From contig CM055817.1 of the NCBI GenBank assembly GCA_029582265.1, forward strand, positions 61,443,152 through 61,507,151: DNA of 64,000 nt, in the 5' to 3' direction. The notes under the pieces are model-generated. The model searched no databases, was not told where the DNA came from, and saw nothing but the letters and a program-made list of their open reading frames with translations. Below, piece by piece: positions 20,453 through 31,131 of the stretch. This DNA comes from Zoroaster sp. YZ-2022. Taxonomy: Eukaryota; Echinodermata; Asteroidea; Forcipulatida; Zoroasteridae. Both the position numbers and the translations under genes were made by a program. Positions within the stretch are counted from its first letter, which is position 1, and each line of letters starts with the position of its first letter.

Positions 20453-20920
20453 CTTATCAAGAAATATAGAAACACAGTCTTGAACTAAGACTAGGTTGCT
20501 GCGCGCGTGGGCCTTGACTAAAGGCTACATTTATCCAAGCACGGAGCCCAGGTTCCATATCCTTATTTATTGATTACCAAGTAAACACCTTAGCCAGCAT
20601 GATACCTCTAGTAAACCTTTTGTTTGGATACCAAGTACAATTTGCATATTTGATTTTTTAATTCAAGTTTTGATGCCCTTTTTCCTTTCTTTTCTAAATA
20701 TGGATACTTAATGGAGACTATTTTCTACAAGGTATGTGGAAGGGGTTGTGGGGTTGTGAACGTATCACCAAGTTATGTTTCCTTATTCTATACCATTGGA
20801 AAATGTTCCCACTCCCCAAAAATAATAATTATAATAATGAAATAAATAAATTCGAGTTCCACTTTTTTAAGTGTAAAGTTTGTAGCTTCTAAAAAATATT
20901 CTTGAATAAAGTTAACTGTA
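20453..20920 (+). repeat. Left flank of the 3.3 kb array, shared with gene B intron 1
   Basis: From about 20453 (AAGAAATATAGAAACACAGT) the sequence is nearly identical to 47390-47540 and then 48180-48720. This copy has a single 54 bp unit (ATACCAAGTAAACACCTTAG type) where the intron copy has expanded it many times. Confidence 0.85.
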
Positions 20921-20954
20921 CATAATTATTTCTCAATCATCAGCAGATAATAAA

Positions 20955-21123
20955 CATAGGCGTACGAGTCAGGGGGCAGGGGGGAACTTCCCCCAAATTC
21001 GGGCAAAACAGTGGGTAAAATTCAGTCAAAGCAAGAAGAAAAAAAATGAACAAAGAAAGTTAAAAATTTCGGGCAAATCAACCCTTCTGCCCCCTTAACC
21101 AAAGAGTCCCCATACGCCCATGC
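20955..21123. mobile_element. 169 bp MITE with TAATAAA target duplication
   Basis: The terminal inverted sequences are CATAGGCGTACGAGTC on the left and, reversed, GCATGGGCGTATGGGGACTC on the right. TAATAAA flanks it at 20948-20954 and 21124-21130. Units 2 and 3 show the empty site (CAGATAATAA.TGTCAGACAT), while the gene B intron copy has the same insertion at 48766-48930. TIR and target length suggest an hAT-like element. Confidence 0.75.
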
Positions 21124-21540
21124 TAATAAATGTCAAATATTCAAGTTTGTAAGACATGTTTCTTTATTGTCATGCATCTTAAATAGGCTTGGGTGTTTTT
21201 TCGGTATCTGAGAAGTCACCGGAATGTATTTTTGAATAAAAAATCCCGAAGGATTTTTACTTTACCAAAATACTACCAAATTCTGTTTTTAAAAGAACAC
21301 CACGTTTCTTTCATCTCCAGCTAAAGTCTGTATAAAAATTATATTTCGAACTATTTTTTTTCATAAAAAATCATAATTTAGTGAGTGCCAGATTAAGACA
21401 TTTCGCCGCCCAGAGCGGGGCAATATATCATGACAATCGAGGCTTATTTTCACTGGTCCGCAGTCACTGAGAAACTAAAGGGTTTCCGTTACGATCCTGC
21501 AAGCCCCGATTTCGAGTCAAATAATTGGTATAGTCATGAC

Positions 21541-21740
21541 GCCGTCCTGCCGGCCAGCCAGCCGGTGAGGCTGTGCTGTCGCCCTGCCGGCCAGCCAGCC
21601 GGTGAGGCTGTGCTGCCGTCTTGCCGGCCAGCCAGCCGGTGAGGCTCTGCTGCCGTCTTGCCGGCCAGCCAGCCGGTGAGGCTGTGCTGCCGTCTTGCCG
21701 GCCAGCCAGCCGGTGAGGCTGTGCTGTCGCCCTGCCGGTC
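21541..21740. repeat. 37 bp GC-rich minisatellite
   Basis: About five tandem copies of a 37 bp unit containing GGCCAGCCAGCCGGTGAGG. The same minisatellite occurs with fewer copies at about 28095-28195, 49340-49440 and 53355-53460, at the same place in each array-unit copy. Confidence 0.85.
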
Positions 21741-23722
21741 ATAGAGGTTGCGTTGCTGGCAGGCAGGTTACTGAGCTATGACTAATAGTGACGGCACGCC
21801 GGCCCACGTTATGTTTTGTTCATTGTTTTGAATTAGATGGAATAATTGTTTTAATTATTATTAATTTTGTGTGTGTATAAAGTTCACGTTATGCCCTCTG
21901 CTAACAAGCAGTAACAAGGTTTTTCGATTTGTTTTTATAGGCCTATTCTTAAAAATGAAATTCACTGTAAAACCGAAAACCGTGTTTTTTCGCGACTGAA
22001 AGCCTATAACGACTGGCGAAAATTGTCAACATTTATGAACTAGACTCTTCGTATATTGGCCCTAGTTTATATAGGCTACATATTTCATGCTTCAAATATG
22101 TGGCAACAGTTCAAAAAGGATGTTCAAGGTGATCGCAATAAACACAGGACTTTCCATCGGCCTGTACCTCGACGGACATCGTTGTCAAGCCTTCGGCGGC
22201 GAAAGCGGGGTGGGGGAGGGTGGGATAGGGTGGCACTTTCCCTCACTTCAGAAAAGGTCCTGATTTGCCTCCACTTTTGAATCAAAATAATATTTACATG
22301 AATTATTGAGTATTTTTACCAGTGGAGTTATAATTCTCTAAAACTAAATAAAACATTTTCTAAAACTGTCCCAAGATTTCCTAAAATGTTCAATGATGTT
22401 CCCAACACTATTCCAATATGAAATTTTCTCCAAATTTGAGGTGGGTCTGGGGGACAGCAAGAAACGCCAACGTTCAGGGGCAGTCATTGAAATTTAGAAC
22501 CACCCTTCAAAACGACACTTTAATTCTCCCCGCAAAAGAAAAATTTACAAATTTTTATCAATTTAAAAATTTATCAATTTAACAGGCTATTTTTTTAGCC
22601 ATTTTAGCCATAGTTATTTCTGCATAGATTTTCAACAGTTCACAATAATGTGTAGTCATACTGTGCTCGCACCTGATTCCATTCCCCAATATTCACGATA
22701 TATAGCCAAAACACTCCCAATTCAGTATTTATTTTGGAGACATTCTGGTCCTTCTTTAAAAAAAACAAAGGTTATTTTTTTTTATCAAAAGGTCATTTTC
22801 CAAAATGGACTCAATAAAATTACATTTTATAAGTTTAGCTCATAGCTCACAAATGACTACACAGAGCTTCCTGAATGCAAACGCGGGCCCCAGACCCCAC
22901 GCAGTGACCTCACTTCGCTCGCTGGCTCGCTGGCTTGGATTTGGCCCCCACTTTCAAAATCATTCCTCCGCCGTTGGACAATATGTTACTAATTAGGCCC
23001 CTTGTCAGTACAGAATGTAAATAATTATTAATTCCAGTAATGGAGCTTCTTGTAACGCTAGTCTGACTTGATGACTATGCGAGTAATAAAACAATCAATT
23101 CAACTGTTGATATAAATCATATGATATAATTAAAATGCTCTACAGGCGAGCTAGTTACCAAAGGCAACCATCACATCAATTGATAAACAGAAAACCTTAC
23201 AATAAAAGAGATATCAAAATTGAATGATAAACAGTATCAATCATAACGATACAACAAAACACTACGGTAAGCCCTTTTGCAATACAAATATTTGGTTGAA
23301 TTTGTTATATAAAATGTGCATGTACCAATGCACAAAATGCCATGCCATTCTCTCATATGAACAGTTTTCATGTTTAGAAATTTATCCATTCTCAGTCTTT
23401 AAAGTTGCCCTCTTTCAAGTTGATTGATAACGATATACAAAATGTACACAAAATGTTGAAATGCATAGAAAACCACGCCCTTCACCCACGTGATCACCAT
23501 CTTGAAAACACAATTTGTATTGCCTTATGAGGGCATCCAAGATAGACCAAACATAATGTAAAAGACATACAAGAATGATATCAACCAGTTTGAACTGGAA
23601 TGAACTAAACCAGAAAATCGTGTTTTTTCACGACTGAAAGCCGATAACGACTGGCGGAAATTGAAATCACCCAACTCTAGTACAATTGTCAACATTTATA
23701 AACTAGACTCTTCGTATATAGG

Positions 23723-26700
23723 GGCATAGAGGGCGCTGCTCTGTAGCGACCACCATTGGCATTTCGTGTCTGTCGTTTTACTCTATTTTTATCATTTTTG
23801 TGAGTGTTTTAGTTTTGTCTGGTTTTATCAACATGTTGTGTAAAGTTTACGGAGCAGTTATGATCCGGTATCTGCTGATATTTCTGTTTCTGCCTACCTT
23901 GGTGCTGAATCGACTGGTGGCACTGCTAGCATTACATACACGAGGTCAGCACTATTTGAACTTCAACCACGGTCATCATACAAACCCGTGGGCTATGAGG
24001 ACTTTCCACAAGAAATAAAAGCTAGGAAAAGAGGAAAACGGGGAGGTTTACGGAAACGTACCAGAGCTCGACGGACAAATCCACCCCTGCCGACCATTTT
24101 GCTAGGTAATGTAAGATCTCTTACAAACAAGATGGATGAACTTAGTGCGTGCACACGTTACCTATACGAATACCGTGAAACATGTCTTATGTGTTTCTCT
24201 GAAACCTGGCTTAATGAAAACATTCCTGACAGTGCCGTAGACTTGCCAAATTTTAATATTGTTAGAGGGGATAGATCATCGGAATCTGGAAAATCCAAAG
24301 GCGGAGGTGTATGTTTGTACATAAATAATGCCTGGTGTAATAATTGGTCGGTGAAAGAAAGAACCTGCACCCCTGATTATGAGGTATTAACAGTTGGGCT
24401 GAGACCCTATTATTTGCCCAGGGAGTTCAACCAAATTTTTATTATGGTCGTCTATATTCAACCTAGAGCGAACTTTCAAGTTGCAAGTGAGGCAATTGCT
24501 TCCAGAATTCAACGACTGGAAAGTACTTCCCCTGACTCCGCTAAATTTGTGTTAGGAGATTTTAACCACTGCAGACTCAATCAAGCGTTACCGTCATATC
24601 ATCAGTTTGTTAACAAACCAACAAGAGGGGACGCAGTCTTAGACTTATGCTATGGTAACATTGCATCTGCATATAAAGAGAGGGTGTGCCCAAAACTAGG
24701 TAACTCGGATCATAACATTATTCAATTATTGCCGTCATACAAGCAAGCCCTGAAACGATCAAAGCCTACTATAGTAACTACCCGTAATTGGTCTACCGAA
24801 TCCAAAGAACAACTACGTGGATGTCTTGAGTGCACTGACTGGAGTGTTTTGGTGGACTGCGCAGATTCGATCGATACCATTGTTACGACTGTGACCGATT
24901 ACATCAAATTCTGCATCGATTCAGTTGTACCATTGTTAATGAAAAAGGTTTACCCTAATAACAAACCATGGGTATCGCGAGAACTTAAGTCTCTACTCGT
25001 TGAGAAGAGGAACGCTTTTGCAGCTGGTTGTACAGAAAGGGTAAATGAGATACAAAAAGGCATCAAACGTCAGATTAAAGTGTCTAAAAATGACTACAAA
25101 CGGCAATTAGAGCAGAATTTCCAACAGAACAATTCACGGGCTGCATGGCAAGCAATGCAAACAATCACTGGATATAAACAAAAGAAACAACCACTTGAAT
25201 GCAACAGTGACTTTGCCAACGAACTGAACAATTTTTATTGTCGATTTGACAGTCATGATTTTACCCAAGAAAATGATCTCTTAAAAGACTCTCTGAAAAT
25301 TAATGCTGAACATGACACTATTTTAATTAATGAGACTGAAGTAAGAAATATGTTTTCAGGCCTGAAAATTAATAAGGCTTCAGGGCCGGATGGTGTAGGT
25401 AACAGAATTTTGAAAATATGTAGTCATCAACTCTCTGGTATTTTTACAAAAATATTTCAACTGACATTAGACAGAGGGGTTATTCCACAGATGTGGAAAA
25501 CCTCTATGATAGTTCCTGTACCAAAAAGCAGTAAGGTTTCAGTATTGAACGATTACCGCCCAGTAGCTCTGACGTCAAGTGTAATGAAATGTCTTGAAAA
25601 GCTTGTTTTGAATTTTCTTCTTAAAGATGCAGGCTCTTTTTTGGACAAGTTTCAATTTGCATACCGGAGCAATAGAGGGGTTGATGACGGGGTACTGGTT
25701 TATCTTCATAAAATGTACAGTCACCTGGATAAGCCAAAATCTTATGCTAGGTCATTGTTTATAGACTTCTCTAGTGCCTTTAACACGATACAACCTCACA
25801 TTCTAATAGAAAAACTTGTGCAAATGAATGTGTCTCCGAAAATTGTACAGTGGATTCATAATTTTCTACTGAATAGGCCACAGTGGGTAAAAATTGGAGA
25901 CGTTAATTCCAAGGTCAGGATAATCAACACGGGTGCCCCTCAAGGGTGTGTCATCTCACCGCTGTTATTTTCTTTTTACACAAGTGATTGTCTCTGCTCA
26001 AGTCCAAATTGTAGTATAATCAAATATGCAGATGACACGGTTATTACAGGCTACTTAAAAGATGACGCACTCTGTTATATATCAGAGGTAGCAAAGTTTG
26101 TGGACTGGTGTGATCGTCATTTTTTAACTATTAATGTTAAGAAAACTAAAGAGATGATTGTAGATTTTCGTCGCAACACTGGAGTTTATGAACCTGTTTA
26201 TATAAATGACAGCGAATTAGAAAGGGTTAATGAGTACAAATACCTTGGTACTGTAATAGATGACAAACTGAACTGGAACAAAAACACTCAGGTAGTTTTT
26301 GGCAAGGCCATGCAACGTATGTTTTTTCTTCGTAAGCTTAAACAGTTCAATGTCGATAAGACGATTTTACGTTTATTTTATCAGTCTATAATACAGAGCA
26401 TTGTTACTTTTAACATAGTCAGTGTATATGGTTCACTTTCACAGAAAAATACGGACAGGTTTGAGCGCATTCGTAAAATGGCCCAGCGCTCTGTAGGTCT
26501 CACCTTCCCAACATATGATAAAATCTTCTTGGAACGTGCAATATCTAAAGTACATTTTATTTTATCTGATCCAACTCATCCACTTTTTGATTGTTTTGTT
26601 TTTAATAGATCTGGGCTCAGACTTTGTGTTCCCCGCACAAACCTTACTCGATACAGGCAGTCCTTTGTTCCCAACTCCATTCATTTATTTAATACCTTGG

Positions 26701-26982
26701 CTGTTCGTAAATAGGGGTATTTATTCATTTGTATGTTTGCTGCAGGTTATTTCGTTCATTTTAAGACTGTATAAACAAATAAAAAATAAAAATTTCCTCT
26801 CCGTATTTAAATAATTTTTTAATAATATTTGTTTATTTGAGTGTATATTTCGTCTTCTTAATTTGTGTAATTTTTGTGGATAAAATTATTGTTTTTAACT
26901 AAATGTAGTTAAAAATTTTTAAATGTGCCAATGGAAACTAAATTTCTGTATTTTTATGATGCGGACAATAAAATTTCTATTC
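23723..26982 (+). mobile_element. Near-intact CR1/L2/Rex1-group LINE with target duplication
   Basis: Flanked by TATAGG at 23717-23722 and 26983-26988. Joining the flanks gives CTTCGTATATAGGCCCTAG, which is found uninterrupted at 28830-28852, so the insertion boundaries are exact. The element is 3260 bp, begins GGCATAGAGGGCGCTGCTC, encodes one long pol ORF and ends in AATAAAATTTCTATTC without poly(A). The short non-A 3' end is typical of CR1/L2-type elements. It is probably young. Confidence 0.88.
23844..26714 (+). CDS. LINE pol: AP-like endonuclease plus reverse transcriptase
   Basis: The frame is open from 23844 to the stop at 26712-26714, about 956 codons without a break. Domains in order: a basic leader (KARKRGKRGGLRKRTRARR); an AP-type endonuclease with LLGNVRSLTNKMDEL, CFSETWLNENIPDSAV, VLGDFNH and GNSDHNII (the conserved N, E, D and S-D-H of the family); then reverse transcriptase with NKASGPDGVGNRIL, LNDYRPVALTSSVMKCLEKL, SLFIDFSSAFNTIQP, GAPQGCVISPLLFSFYTSD and the catalytic IIKYADDTVITG; then the C-terminal region ending NSIHLFNTLAVRK. 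It nicks target DNA and copies the element RNA at the nick. No ATG precedes the endonuclease in this frame: the first in-frame ATG is at 24132, after the first catalytic Asn. The start codon is therefore unclear. A separate frame from an ATG at 23833 to 24018 overlaps it. Confidence 0.9.
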   Translation, partial: SLRSSYDPVSADISVSAYLGAESTGGTASITYTRSALFELQPRSSYKPVGYEDFPQEIKARKRGKRGGLRKRTRARRTNPPLPTILLGNVRSLTNKMDELSACTRYLYEYRETCLMCFSETWLNENIPDSAVDLPNFNIVRGDRSSESGKSKGGGVCLYINNAWCNNWSVKERTCTPDYEVLTVGLRPYYLPREFNQIFIMVVYIQPRANFQVASEAIASRIQRLESTSPDSAKFVLGDFNHCRLNQALPSYHQFVNKPTRGDAVLDLCYGNIASAYKERVCPKLGNSDHNIIQLLPSYKQALKRSKPTIVTTRNWSTESKEQLRGCLECTDWSVLVDCADSIDTIVTTVTDYIKFCIDSVVPLLMKKVYPNNKPWVSRELKSLLVEKRNAFAAGCTERVNEIQKGIKRQIKVSKNDYKRQLEQNFQQNNSRAAWQAMQTITGYKQKKQPLECNSDFANELNNFYCRFDSHDFTQENDLLKDSLKINAEHDTILINETEVRNMFSGLKINKASGPDGVGNRILKICSHQLSGIFTKIFQLTLDRGVIPQMWKTSMIVPVPKSSKVSVLNDYRPVALTSSVMKCLEKLVLNFLLKDAGSFLDKFQFAYRSNRGVDDGVLVYLHKMYSHLDKPKSYARSLFIDFSSAFNTIQPHILIEKLVQMNVSPKIVQWIHNFLLNRPQWVKIGDVNSKVRIINTGAPQGCVISPLLFSFYTSDCLCSSPNCSIIKYADDTVITGYLKDDALCYISEVAKFVDWCDRHFLTINVKKTKEMIVDFRRNTGVYEPVYINDSELERVNEYKYLGTVIDDKLNWNKNTQVVFGKAMQRMFFLRKLKQFNVDKTILRLFYQSIIQSIVTFNIVSVYGSLSQKNTDRFERIRKMAQRSVGLTFPTYDKIFLERAISKVHFILSDPTHPLFDCFVFNRSGLRLCVPRTNLTRYRQSFVPNSIHLFNTLAVRK

Positions 26983-29802
26983 TATAGGCCCTAGTTTATA
27001 TCGGCTACATATTTCATGCTTCAAATATGTGGCAACATTGTCCGGTACCTCAACGGACATCGTCTTCAAGCCATCGGCGGAAGAAGCAGGGGTGGGGAGG
27101 GATGGAAAGGGTAGGGTGGCACATTCCCCTACTTATGTAGCATTGAATAGTTTTTACCAGTGGAGTTAATGATTCTCTAAAACTAAATAAAATATTCTCT
27201 AAAACTGGCCCAAGATTTCCTAAAATGTTCCAAAATGCCCACACTTAATTTCCGTTAGAGCAAATTTGGCCAATTAGTGTCCAATTAGACAGTGTTTAAA
27301 GTGACACATTTTCAAATACTTCTAAATTTTGTTCACGAATCTGTTCGTTTTTGTACAAAAAGGATTTCCCTTTAAACAAAATGTACCAAACATCTCTTAC
27401 CAATATTTTTTATTTGATAATCATGCAGAACATGTCAATGCCCACACATAATTTCCGTTAAGGCAATTATGTAAAGTTAACTTTACATAATTATTTCTCA
27501 ATCATTAGCAGATAATAAGTGTCAGACATGGCTCTTTATTGTCACGCATCTTAATTTTTTTTTATGAGTAGTTGCCAATTACAAGGCCTTACAGGCCACT
27601 CAAGGTGAGGGCTAAATAGGGGAAAGGGGGTAAGAGAAGAAGAAATCAAAAAGTAGACAGATGAATATTGATGTTACGTTTGAATTGAGACAGGTTATAG
27701 GTGGCAGGGAAGCAGGATACAGGTAATGAATTCCAAAGTAAGGCAGTACGTGTTTTTCAGTATCCGAGAATTCACCGAAATATATCTTTTAACCAAAAAT
27801 CCCGAAGGATTTTACTTTACCAAAATACTACCAAATTCGGTTTTTAAAAGAACACCACGTTTCTTTCGTCTCCAGCTATAGTCTGTATAAAAATCATCGA
27901 ACTATTTTATTTTTATAAAAAATCATTATTTTTTGAGTGCCGGATTAAGACATTTTGCCGCTCAGAGCGGGGCAATATATCCTGACAATCGAGGCTTATT
28001 TTCACTGGTCCGCAGTCACTGAAATACTAAAGGCTATCCGTTACGATCCTGCAAGCCCCGATTTCGAGTCAAATAATTGGTACAGTCATGACGCCGTCCA
28101 GCCGGCCAGCCAGCCGGTGAGGCTGTGCTACCGTCCTGCCGGCCTGCCAGCCGGTGAGGCTGTGCTGCCGTCCTGCCGGTCATCGAGGCTGCTTTGCCGG
28201 CAGGCAAGGTACTGAGCTATGACTAATAGTGATAGTGCGCTGACACAGGTTAATTTTCAAAAGTTCATAATAATGTGTATTCATACTGTGTTCGCACCTG
28301 ATTCCATTCCCTATTTTTAAGATAGATTTTAGCCAAATGTTTTTCCTGCTCATGTAACACTGTCAATTCAATATTCATTTTGGAGACATTCTGGTCCTTC
28401 TTAAAAAACAACAGCTAATTTTGTGGTTAAGATCAAGAGATCATTTTCCAAAATTGACTCAATAAAATTACACTGTATAAGTTTACATTGCTCACAAATG
28501 CTCACACAGAGGTTTCGGAGTGTAAAAGCGGGCCTCAGACCCCACGCCATATGAGTTCGCTTCAATCGCTGGTTGGCTGGTTTGGATTTGCACCTCCCCC
28601 ACTTTCAAAATCATTCCGCCGCCGTCGAACTGAATAGTATTGATTTGGCTCTTTGCCAAACTTCTCAGCTTCATTAAGCCTTACACAATATACATCAATC
28701 TGAATTCGTATAAAGGAAATAAACGGTAAAACCGAAAATCGTGTTTTTTCGCGACTGAAAGCCTATAACGACTGGCGAAAATTGAAATCACCAAACTCTG
28801 GTAAAATTGTCAACATTTATAAACTAGTCTCTTCGTATATAGGCCCTAGTTTATATAGGGTACATAATTATTTCATGCTTCAAATATGTGGCAACAGTTC
28901 AAAAAGGATGTTCGACTTTCCATCGTCCGGTACCTCGACGGACATCATCGTCAAGCCATCGGCGGAAGAAGCGGGGGTGGGAGGGTTGAAAAGGTCCTGA
29001 TTTGCCTCCACTTTTGAATCAAAATAATATTTACATATAGCAGTGAATAATTTTTACCAGTGGAGTTAATGATTCTCTAAAATTAAATAAAACTGTTCTC
29101 TAAAACTGGCCCAAGATTTCCTATTTCCTAAAAATGTTCCAAAATGTTCCCAACACTATTCCAAAATGATTTGAAATTTCTCAAAATTTGAGGTGGGTCT
29201 GGGGGACAGTCAAGACACGCCAACGTTCAGGGGAGGTCATTGAAATTTAGAATCACCCTTCAAAATGTACACTTTAATTCTGCCTTGAAAAGGAAAATTT
29301 ACAAATCAATTTAACAGGCTTATTTTACATTTTAGCTATAGTTATTTCTGTATAGATTTTCAACAGTCCATAATAATGTGTATTCATACTGTGCTCGCAC
29401 CTGATTCCAAATGTTTTCCTGCTCATGTAACATATGAAACAATTAAAATGCTACAAGCGAGCCAGTTACCAAGGGCAACCATTACATCAATTGATAAACA
29501 AAAGACCTTACAGTAAAAGAGATATCAAAATTGAATGATTGAACAGTATCAATCATAACGATACAACAAAACACTACGGTAAGCCCTTTTGCAATACAAA
29601 TATTTGGCTTGAATTTGATATACAAATGTGCACAATAAATGTACCAATGCACAAAATGCCATGCCATTCTCCCATATGAACAGTTTTCATGTTTAGAAAT
29701 GTATCCATTCTCAGTCTTTAAAGTTGCCCTCTTTCAAGTTGATTGATAACTATATACAAAATGTACACAAAATGTTGAAATGCACAGAAAACCACGCCCT
29801 TC

Positions 29803-30062
29803 CATGGGCGGATCCAGAACATTTTTTAGGGGGGGGTCTGAGAATCAAAAACAATTATTTTTCAGTACTACAAAAATTACAATGAAATAATCAAAGGGAG
29901 AGAAAAACAAAGCACAGTGAGGGGGAAATGAGAGTGCGTTCTCCCCTCCCCTCCCCCTCTCTCTCTCTTTTTCTCTTTTTTATTTTTATTTTTATTTTTA
30001 TAATTTTTTTTATACGAATTTAGGGGGGGCTACAGCCCCTTAGCCCCCTGGATCCGCCAATG
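29803..30062. mobile_element. 260 bp MITE with CCTTC target duplication
   Basis: Terminal inverted sequences CATGGGCGGATCCAG and CATTGGCGGATCCAG (right end reversed) flank a G-run, pyrimidine-rich interior. CCTTC lies on both sides (29798-29802 and 30063-30067). Unit 1 keeps the empty site at about 23476-23492 (CACGCCCTTCACCCACGTGA). Confidence 0.8.
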
Positions 30063-31131
30063 CCTTCACCCACGTGATCACCAACCTGAACACACCCAAT
30101 ATGTGTTGCATTATGGGGGCATCTAAGACAGACCAAACATAATGTAAAAGACATACAAGAATGATATCAACCAGTTTGAAATGGAATGAGCTAAACCAGA
30201 AAATCGTGTTTTTTCTCTACTGAAAGCCGATAACGACTGGCGAAAATTGAAATCACCAAACTCTGTTAAAATTGTCAACATTTATAAACTAGACTCTTCA
30301 TATATAGGCCCTAGTTTATATAGGCTACATATTTCATGCTTAAAATATGTGGCAACATCGTCCGGTACCTCGACAGACATCGTCGTCAAGCCATCGGCGG
30401 AAGAAGCAGGGATGGGAGGGATGGAAAGGGTGGCACTTTCCCCAGTTTAGAAAAGGTCCTGATTTGCCTCCACTTTTGAATCAAAAAATTATTTACATGC
30501 AGCATTGAATAGTTTTTACCAGTGGAGTTAATGATTCTCTAAAACCACTGGCGAAAATTGAAATCGCCCAACTCTGGTAAAATTGTCAACATTTATAAAC
30601 TAGACTCTTCGTATAGAGGCCCTATATAGGCTACACATTTCATGCGTCAAATATGTGACAGTGCAAAAAGGATATTCGACTTTCCATCGTCCGGTACCTT
30701 GACGGACATCGTCGTCGAGCCATCGGCGGAAGAAGCGGGGGTGGGGGAGGGTGGGAAAGGGTGGCACTTTCCCCTACTTTAGAAAAGGTCCTGATTTGCC
30801 TCCACTTTTGAATCAAAATAATATGTACATGTAGCATTGAATAGTTTTTACCAGTGTCTCTAAAACTGGCCCAAGATTTCCTAAAATGTTCCAAAATGCC
30901 CACACTTAATTTCCGTTAGGGCAAATTTGGCCAATTAGTGTCCAATTAGACAGCGTTTAAAGTGACACATTTTCAATTTTTTCTAAATTTTGTTCACGAA
31001 TCTGTTCATTTATGCACAAAAAGGATTTACCTTTAAACAAAATGTACCAAACATCTCTTATCAATATTTTTTAAATTTGATAATCATGCAGAACATGTCA
31101 ATGCCCACACTTAATTTCCGTTAAGGCAATT

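Larger units (their letters stand above)
20921..27464 (+). repeat. Unit 1 of the 3.3 kb tandem array (interrupted by a LINE)
   Basis: Runs from GTTAACTGTACATAATTATT to just before the palindrome at 27465. Without the 3260 bp LINE at 23723-26982 it is about 3.3 kb. It has the same order of landmarks as unit 2: AATCCCGAAGGATTTTTACT, the GGCCAGCCAGCCGGTGAGG minisatellite, GTTTTTTCGCGACTGAAAGC, the AAAGGATGTTC segment and TTTTACCAGTGGAGTTA. No conserved protein is seen, so it is a non-coding repeat unit. Confidence 0.8.

Noticed and set aside
23833..24018. Separate small hydrophobic protein upstream of LINE pol
   Set aside because: Too short and without recognisable domain to call a LINE ORF1; kept only as part of the start-codon question.
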